In this document: positions 8,548 through 12,646 of the stretch, piece after piece
Layout of the letters: each line of letters begins with the position of its first letter
How positions within the stretch are numbered: position 1 is the stretch's first letter
Notes under the pieces: model-generated
The model's database searches: none
Told to the model about the DNA's origin: nothing
The model's input: the letters and a program-made list of their open reading frames with translations, nothing else
Assembly (NCBI GenBank): GCA_913057845.1
Contig: CAJXPC010000017.1
Span: 1 to 12,646 of the forward strand
Direction of reading: 5' to 3'
DNA: 12,646 nucleotides
From: an uncultured Pseudomonadota bacterium
GTDB lineage: Bacteria > Pseudomonadota > Gammaproteobacteria > Burkholderiales > Eutrophovitaceae
Made by a program: the position numbers and the translations under genes

Positions 8548-9489
8548 TTATTCTGACCGCTCCGGGCTAGCTCTCATGATCGACAGAAAGACATCCTCAA
8601 GATCTTCATTCTCCGTCTCCAGCGTATCGATCTCATACTCCAACTCGCGTACGAGCCGAAGGACACCCTCAATCTCCGAGGGAGATGGGACTTTAGCGAG
8701 GTATTCCCCTGACTCAAGAAACACCGTATCAGGCAGAAGAGTTTCCAAAGGAGATGAATTTGCTTTCGCCGGTTGTTTGACGCGAAAACGAATCACACAC
8801 TCCTTATCTCTTTGCAGTAAACGATCCGTAGACTCGATCATCACGAGCTCACCATTTTTAAGCATTCCGATACGGCTACAGAGACTCTCAGCCTCCTCTA
8901 GGTAGTGCGTCGTGAGCACTATCGTGTGGCCCTCATCATTTAACTTTTGAATGAACGACCAAAGATTCTTTCTTAAATCTACGTCGACCCCAGCGGTCGG
9001 CTCATCTAATATGATTACAGGGGGCCGATGCACTAATGCCTGAGCAACCAAAACTCTCCGCTTCATCCCTCCTGACAGCGATCGCATATTGGCATTCGCT
9101 TTGTCTGTCAGATTTAAGCCGAACAATATTTCGTCTATCCAAGCATCATTTTTTTTAATCCCGAAGTATCCCGATTGGAACGTCAGTGTTTCTCTAACAG
9201 AAAAGAAGGGATCAAATACCAATTCTTGAGGAACAACTCCTAGAGCACGCCGAGCAGATTGATAGTCTCCCGACACGTCATAGCCCATGACTTTTATTGA
9301 TCCGTGGTCAACACGGCAAAGCCCTGCCACGGAATTAATCAACGTTGTCTTCCCGGCTCCGTTTGGCCCAAGAAGCCCAAAAAACTCACCTTGAGGAACC
9401 GAGAAACTAACATTCCTCACCGCTTTAACAGCACCGAATGATTTCGAAACTGCATCAATCTCAAGAGCGGGACGCACCGTATCATCCAT
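8548..9489 (-). CDS. ABC transporter ATPase of ABC-2 exporter (YadG-like)
   Basis: This is the cytoplasmic ATP-hydrolysing subunit (313 residues) for the permease encoded one base downstream. The motifs in order are Walker A GPNGAGKTT (41-49), Q-loop Gln88 in VVPQE, signature LSGGMKRR (138-145), Walker B VIILDEP (158-164), D-loop AGVDVD and switch His195 in TTHYLEEAE. Residues from about 235 to 313 form a C-terminal extension ending in an acidic ELEYEIDTLETENEDLEDVF stretch, common in DrrA/CcmA-type exporter ATPases. The start ATG at 9489 lacks a strong ribosome binding site and follows mlaB by 12 bp. It is not a second MlaF: it lacks the DGPVPF tail and pairs with an ABC-2, not an MlaE-type, permease. 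Confidence 0.95.
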   Translation of the reverse strand: MDDTVRPALEIDAVSKSFGAVKAVRNVSFSVPQGEFFGLLGPNGAGKTTLINSVAGLCRVDHGSIKVMGYDVSGDYQSARRALGVVPQELVFDPFFSVRETLTFQSGYFGIKKNDAWIDEILFGLNLTDKANANMRSLSGGMKRRVLVAQALVHRPPVIILDEPTAGVDVDLRKNLWSFIQKLNDEGHTIVLTTHYLEEAESLCSRIGMLKNGELVMIESTDRLLQRDKECVIRFRVKQPAKANSSPLETLLPDTVFLESGEYLAKVPSPSEIEGVLRLVRELEYEIDTLETENEDLEDVFLSIMRASPERSE

Positions 9490-9501
9490 AACAAATGTAT
9501 T

Positions 9502-9774
9502 TCAGCTTATCTTTAAAAGGTCAGTAACGCCGTACAAACTAACGAGCCCACTCAACGTATTGGGCAACGACTTAAATACCACCTTATTGCCAGAAGCCCT
9601 TACGCACTCCAACATAAAAGCAATTGCAGAAGAATCTATTTCCTGCACATTCGCAAAGTCAATCGCGAGACGCCCTTCCCTCAACGCAGCTTTAGCTTCC
9701 TCAAGCCGCTCTACATAATTCACCACGGTTAACTCACCTCCCAGACTTAATGAACCAGCATCTGCCGCAATCAT
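9502..9774 (-). CDS. mlaB: STAS-domain subunit of the Mla phospholipid transporter
   Basis: MlaB is the small cytoplasmic STAS protein that binds MlaF and is needed for assembly and ATPase activity of the MlaFEDB complex. At 90 residues it is about the usual size. The STAS core is visible as IDFANVQEIDSSAIAFMLE (38-56), where Ser48 aligns with the functionally key Thr of Escherichia coli MlaB, followed by VVFKSLPNTLSGLVSLYGV (65-83). Identity is weak in this family, so the call rests on the motif and on its place after mlaC. The ATG at 9774 overlaps the mlaC stop by one base (TGATG). The adjacent upstream TTG would add one residue and is less likely. Confidence 0.88.
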   Translation of the reverse strand: MIAADAGSLSLGGELTVVNYVERLEEAKAALREGRLAIDFANVQEIDSSAIAFMLECVRASGNKVVFKSLPNTLSGLVSLYGVTDLLKIS

Positions 9775-10415
9775 CAATGCTGCGCTCCGCTGTCATTACT
9801 GGAACCGTGGGCATTTTTCTGCTTGAGCGTCTCAATTAATCCATCGATTCCAGACGATTGGATCTCTCTTTGAAAAAGACTGCGGTTGTTAACAATCAAG
9901 CTGGCGCCATCGATTTGCAAATCGAACACTTTCCATTTGCCATCAATTAACTCCATATCGTAATTCAAGGCGATCGGCTGAGCCACCGCTGTAGGCAATT
10001 TAATCGATGACTCAACAAGCGCCCATTTTGGATTGTCTGACGGGCGAAGGGGCAAAACTTCAATTTTTATGCCCTTGAAGCGGGTGAACGCTGCAGCGTA
10101 CGATCTCACTAACAATGTTCGAAACTCCTGAACTATTAGCGCTCGCTGAGCAGGCGTGGCATCACGCCATGGTCTGCCGACGGCCAACCTTGCCATTCGC
10201 GGAAAATCAAAATGGGGGGCTACTTGGACCTCAACGAACTCAATTGTTTTTGCCATGTCCCCAGCAGAGACATCAGCATCAGTCTCAACCAGATTCATGA
10301 TTTTACCGACAACATCTCTGACAAGCTCGTCAGGTTTGACGTCTAAACCAAAAACATTTGAAGCGCTAAGCGCGAACAAAAAACAAACACTAACTAATGA
10401 ATTAGCAACCCTCAT
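9774..10415 (-). CDS. mlaC: Periplasmic phospholipid carrier MlaC
   Basis: MlaC (Tgt2/Ttg2D family) ferries phospholipid through the periplasm between the outer-membrane MlaA complex and inner-membrane MlaFEDB. The 213 residues start with a signal peptide: charged MR, hydrophobic core 6-19 and likely cleavage near residue 23. The Cys at 11 is not in a lipobox. Family features include GRPWRDATPAQRALIVQEFR (79-98), LLVRSYAAAF (101-110), NYDMELIDGKWKVFDLQIDG with its conserved W-K-V-D pattern, and GASLIVNNRSLFQREI, typical of the C-terminal lipid-pocket region. The ATG at 10415 has a good GAGGT site 5 bp upstream. It is 38 bp from mlaD and overlaps mlaB by one base. No mlaA lies beside it. Confidence 0.95.
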   Translation of the reverse strand: MRVANSLVSVCFLFALSASNVFGLDVKPDELVRDVVGKIMNLVETDADVSAGDMAKTIEFVEVQVAPHFDFPRMARLAVGRPWRDATPAQRALIVQEFRTLLVRSYAAAFTRFKGIKIEVLPLRPSDNPKWALVESSIKLPTAVAQPIALNYDMELIDGKWKVFDLQIDGASLIVNNRSLFQREIQSSGIDGLIETLKQKNAHGSSNDSGAQH

Positions 10416-10453
10416 AGAAAACCTCTTCCTCTTTGAAAAATTGGACCATGCGA

Positions 10454-10921
10454 CTAATCAGTATCTTTTTCAGACATCTTTCCATACAAAAACTGACCAA
10501 TCACCTTCTCCAACACAATAGCAGACTGCGTGATACGAACGCGGTCCCCATCCTCTAAATTTTCAAGGGCGCCGCCTGGATCAATCCCCACAAACTGGTC
10601 ACCTAAAAGTCCAGAGGTAAGAATCGAGACTGAACTATCGGCGGGAAACTGGAATTGCTTATCTAAATTAAGCCTAACCACGGCCCTAAGACTTTGGTTA
10701 CTAAAAGTTACACTCTCAACTCGTCCGACAATAACGCCAGCGCTTTTGACAGGAGCCTTTGGTTTCAGTCCTCCAATGTTGTCAAATTCTGCAGACACCT
10801 TATAACCTTCCGATTTGATGATGGAATCCACATTCCCAGCTTTGAGCGCCAAAAATAGTAGCGCTCCAATTCCGAATGCCACAAACACTCCAACCCATAG
10901 ATCGACATTTGATCTTTCCAT
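10454..10921 (-). CDS. mlaD: MCE-domain protein MlaD
   Basis: MlaD is anchored in the inner membrane and forms a hexameric periplasmic ring with a central hydrophobic pore through which lipid passes. The 155 residues comprise one transmembrane helix (about 8-28), an MCE domain (about 38-118) starting YKVSAEFDNIGGLK, a pore loop TSGLLGDQFVGI (102-113), and a C-terminal helix TQSAIVLEKVIGQFLYGK (131-148) that lines the channel. The last two are very close to Escherichia coli MlaD. It is shorter than the ~183-residue E. coli protein because the poorly conserved tail after the helix is nearly absent. The ATG follows the mlaE stop directly (TAAATG, no gap), implying coupled translation. Confidence 0.97.
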   Translation of the reverse strand: MERSNVDLWVGVFVAFGIGALLFLALKAGNVDSIIKSEGYKVSAEFDNIGGLKPKAPVKSAGVIVGRVESVTFSNQSLRAVVRLNLDKQFQFPADSSVSILTSGLLGDQFVGIDPGGALENLEDGDRVRITQSAIVLEKVIGQFLYGKMSEKDTD

Positions 10922-11716
10922 TTAATGCGCTCCCGTAAACATAAATGCGGTCAAGACAAAATCCAACGCTAACACAGCCAGCGCAGACGTCACCACCGTT
11001 CTTGTTACTGCTCTAGAAACACCTTCAGCAGTTGGCACTGAGGCATATCCCTCATAGACTGCTATGGCACTCACAGCAGCCCCAAAAACAACACTCTTAA
11101 TGACTCCATTCAAAATATCGTGATGAAAATCCACACTCGACTGCATTTGGGACCAAAAAGCACCTGAATCGACCCCAATCACTACCACAGTAATTAGGTA
11201 GCCTCCAATAATACCCATCGCAGAAAAAATGGCCGCTAGCAAGGGCATCGAAATAAATCCACCCCAGAACATAGGCGCTACAACTCGCGCATGAGGATCG
11301 ACCGCCATCATCTCCATTGCAGAAAGTTGCTCCGTTGTTTTCATAATGCCAATCTTAGCGGTTATCGCGGATCCAGCACGACTCGCAAACAACAATGCGG
11401 CGACCACAGGTCCTAGTTCGCGCACTAATGAAAGCGCCACCAGCGTCCCCACAGCACCCGTTGACCCATATCTTTTGAGCGTCTCATACCCCTGCAACCC
11501 CAGCACCAAGCCAACAAACAGCCCAGAGACGATAATGATCACCAAGGATAAAACACCTGCAAAGTGTATCTCCGCGACGAGCAGCCTAGGACGACGTAGA
11601 ACGATTGATGAGCGCGAGACAACTCGCGCCATAAAAACGCTAGCTTCCCCAAGCCTCCATATCGAATTAATGGTTGCCCTGCCCAGCCTAGACAGTATTT
11701 GGCGAAAAAACGTCAT
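10922..11716 (-). CDS. mlaE: MlaE-family permease of the Mla phospholipid transporter
   Basis: MlaE is the membrane subunit of MlaFEDB, binding phospholipid at its dimer interface under the MlaD ring. The 264 residues show an N-terminal amphipathic interface helix (about 1-45), then hydrophobic segments near 52-75, 87-112, 147-175, 205-225 and 240-260. The family hallmark LVRELGPVVAALLFASRAG (97-115) continues into SAITAKIGIMKTTEQ (116-130), containing the coupling region for MlaF. Length and motifs are standard. Its ATG overlaps the mlaF stop by 4 bp (ATGA), and its stop abuts the mlaD start, so F, E and D are translated as a tightly coupled set. Confidence 0.97.
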   Translation of the reverse strand: MTFFRQILSRLGRATINSIWRLGEASVFMARVVSRSSIVLRRPRLLVAEIHFAGVLSLVIIIVSGLFVGLVLGLQGYETLKRYGSTGAVGTLVALSLVRELGPVVAALLFASRAGSAITAKIGIMKTTEQLSAMEMMAVDPHARVVAPMFWGGFISMPLLAAIFSAMGIIGGYLITVVVIGVDSGAFWSQMQSSVDFHHDILNGVIKSVVFGAAVSAIAVYEGYASVPTAEGVSRAVTRTVVTSALAVLALDFVLTAFMFTGAH

Positions 11717-12534
11717 AAATCAGTTCTCCCCATCCCAACCTCCAAATCCTCCTGATAAGGTTTCGAAGGAACGTGGAACGGCACGGGACCATCAACCTCA
11801 CCATTGACGAATTGGCGCACCAAAGGGTCTTTTGACTCAAGTAAGTCACTAGGCGTACCTCTAGCCGTTACAGCTCCGCGCGACAGCAACACCACTTCAT
11901 CGGCCACCTTAAAGGATGCCTTGATATCATGCGTCACAAAAATCGAAGTAATACCCAAGGCATCGTTGAGCGTCCTGATCAAGTTCCCCGTGATAGCGGT
12001 AGATATCGGATCCAGTCCAGTAAAAGGCTCATCATAAAGCATCAAACTTGGGTCCAAAGCAATCGCTCGCGCCAAGGCGACCCGTCTCGCCATCCCTCCC
12101 GAGAGTTGAGCTGGCATCAAACTAGATGCACCTCTTAGGCCCACTGCGTGCAGCTTCATCAATACTAAATCTCTAATTGCCACCTCAGGCAAAGAGGTTT
12201 GCTCTCTTAATGGGAAAGCTACATTGTCAAAGACATTGAGATCAGTAAACAGCGCTCCAAACTGGAAAAGCATGCCAACTCTCTTGCGATACGCAAAAAG
12301 CTCATGGTGCTTCATTTGGTTTACGACGCTCGCTTCGCACTTGACACTTCCTTGCTGCGGACGCACTTGTCCGCCAATCAGCTTAAGTATGGTCGTCTTA
12401 CCCGATCCGCTACCGCCCATGATGGCCGTAACCTTTCCCGCCGCAAAACCGACGTCTAAATTCCGAAAAATTTTAGATTGGCCGTATGCGAAGTTGACCG
12501 CCGACAATTGTATTAAATCTGTTGTTTTACTCAT
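11713..12534 (-). CDS. mlaF: ATPase of the Mla phospholipid transporter
   Basis: MlaF powers MlaFEDB from the cytoplasmic face of the inner membrane. The 273-residue protein has Walker A GGSGSGKTT (40-48), Q-loop Gln91 in LFQFGALF, signature LSGGMARRVAL (144-154), Walker B LMLYDEP (164-170), D-loop GLDP and switch His202 in THDIKAS. After residue 240 comes the MlaF-specific tail QFVNGEVDGPVPFHVP (241-256). In solved Mla structures this tail crosses to the other MlaF protomer next to MlaB, which separates it from generic ABC ATPases. ATG at 12534 is the first start in the operon seen here. It has only a weak ribosome binding site, 73 bp of genomic sequence lie before it, and the contig then ends in adapter. 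Confidence 0.97.
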   Translation of the reverse strand: MSKTTDLIQLSAVNFAYGQSKIFRNLDVGFAAGKVTAIMGGSGSGKTTILKLIGGQVRPQQGSVKCEASVVNQMKHHELFAYRKRVGMLFQFGALFTDLNVFDNVAFPLREQTSLPEVAIRDLVLMKLHAVGLRGASSLMPAQLSGGMARRVALARAIALDPSLMLYDEPFTGLDPISTAITGNLIRTLNDALGITSIFVTHDIKASFKVADEVVLLSRGAVTARGTPSDLLESKDPLVRQFVNGEVDGPVPFHVPSKPYQEDLEVGMGRTDL

Positions 12535-12561
12535 TTATAAGAACTTAAATTCCAGCAGACC

Positions 12562-12591
12562 ATTCTATCCATAATTACCGAATTTTGTCGA
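12562..12591 (-). promoter_or_regulatory. Candidate sigma70 promoter upstream of mlaF
   Basis: On the minus strand TCGACA (12586-12591) and TAGAAT (12562-12567) each match five of six positions of the -35 and -10 consensus, with an 18-bp spacer. This predicts a transcript starting near 12555 with a leader of about 20 bases before the mlaF ATG. It is the only such pair I found in the 73-bp genomic leader (12535-12607), which otherwise shows nothing. Such matches occur by chance in AT-rich DNA, so this remains a candidate. Confidence 0.35.
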
Positions 12592-12607
12592 TTTATGCGA
12601 TATAACC

Positions 12608-12646
12608 CTGTCTCTTATACACATCTGACGCTGCCGACGAATAGAG
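12608..12646. other. Illumina Nextera P5-side adapter, inverted copy (artefact)
   Basis: Positions 12608-12626 are the reverse complement of the Tn5 mosaic end. Positions 12627-12640 are the read-1 linker reversed, and 12641-12646 (ATAGAG) are the first six bases of the reversed i5 index seen at positions 10-17. This is read-through adapter sequence assembled onto the contig. Genomic DNA ends at 12607. Confidence 0.98.

Noticed and set aside
8548..9489. Second MlaF-like ATPase, i.e. a duplicated Mla system
   Set aside because: It pairs with an ABC-2 permease, lacks the MlaF C-terminal tail, and has the C-terminal extension of DrrA/YadG-type exporters.
11346..11807. 153-codon plus-strand open frame antisense to mlaE/mlaF, and similar long plus-strand frames at 10156-10521, 6815-7153 and 5254-5574
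   Set aside because: All lie opposite clearly conserved genes, have low-complexity Ser/Pro/Thr/Arg-rich translations and no recognisable motifs; they are shadows of the real frames.
1..12646. Perfect inverted repeats at the two termini, including a Tn5 mosaic end, suggesting a transposon or linear element
   Set aside because: The sequence is exactly the Nextera adapter with index; the interior is ordinary chromosomal housekeeping genes with no transposase.

Overview
The window is a 12.6 kb assembled contig of proteobacterial chromosome. An Illumina Nextera (P5-side) sequencing adapter is still attached at both ends (1-50 and 12608-12646); genuine sequence runs from 51 to 12607. All 17 protein genes lie on the minus strand, so transcription runs right to left, starting with mlaF near 12534 and leaving the contig inside hisI. 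Gaps between genes are at most about 66 bp and several genes overlap by 1 to 14 bp, depending on the start chosen. I see no intrinsic terminator, RNA gene, insertion sequence, CRISPR array or prophage. No stretch over 300 bases lacks a gene.

Layout in transcription order. (1) 12534-9502: mlaF, mlaE, mlaD, mlaC, mlaB, the inner-membrane ABC complex and periplasmic carrier that move phospholipids between the outer and inner membranes. (2) 9489-7785: an ATPase and an ABC-2 permease forming a second, probably export-type ABC transporter of unknown substrate (YadG/YadH-like). (3) 7771-7529: ibaG, a BolA-family protein. (4) 7527-6271: murA, the first committed enzyme of peptidoglycan precursor synthesis. 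(5) 6220-51: hisG, hisD, hisC, hisB, hisH, hisA, hisF and the 5' two thirds of hisI, covering histidine synthesis apart from hisE, the HisZ partner of the short HisG, and a histidinol-phosphate phosphatase. These last three are expected elsewhere or just beyond the left end.

Organism. The order mlaFEDCB - ABC pair - ibaG - murA - hisGDCBHAFI, the short HisG, the monofunctional HisB and separate hisI together resemble Betaproteobacteria, with some gammaproteobacteria such as Pseudomonas sharing the mla-ibaG-murA-hisGDC part. GC content looks moderate, with AT-rich spacers. This taxonomic call comes from remembered gene order and protein motifs, not from a search.

The genes read as an envelope-maintenance cluster followed by an amino-acid pathway. 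Tight spacing suggests co-transcription of much of the block, with a candidate sigma70 promoter upstream of mlaF. I found no convincing novel system. The most useful observations are the adapter artefacts, the chimeric hisI 3' end they create, several start codons that should be re-set, and the uncharacterised ABC-2 exporter embedded between mlaB and ibaG.
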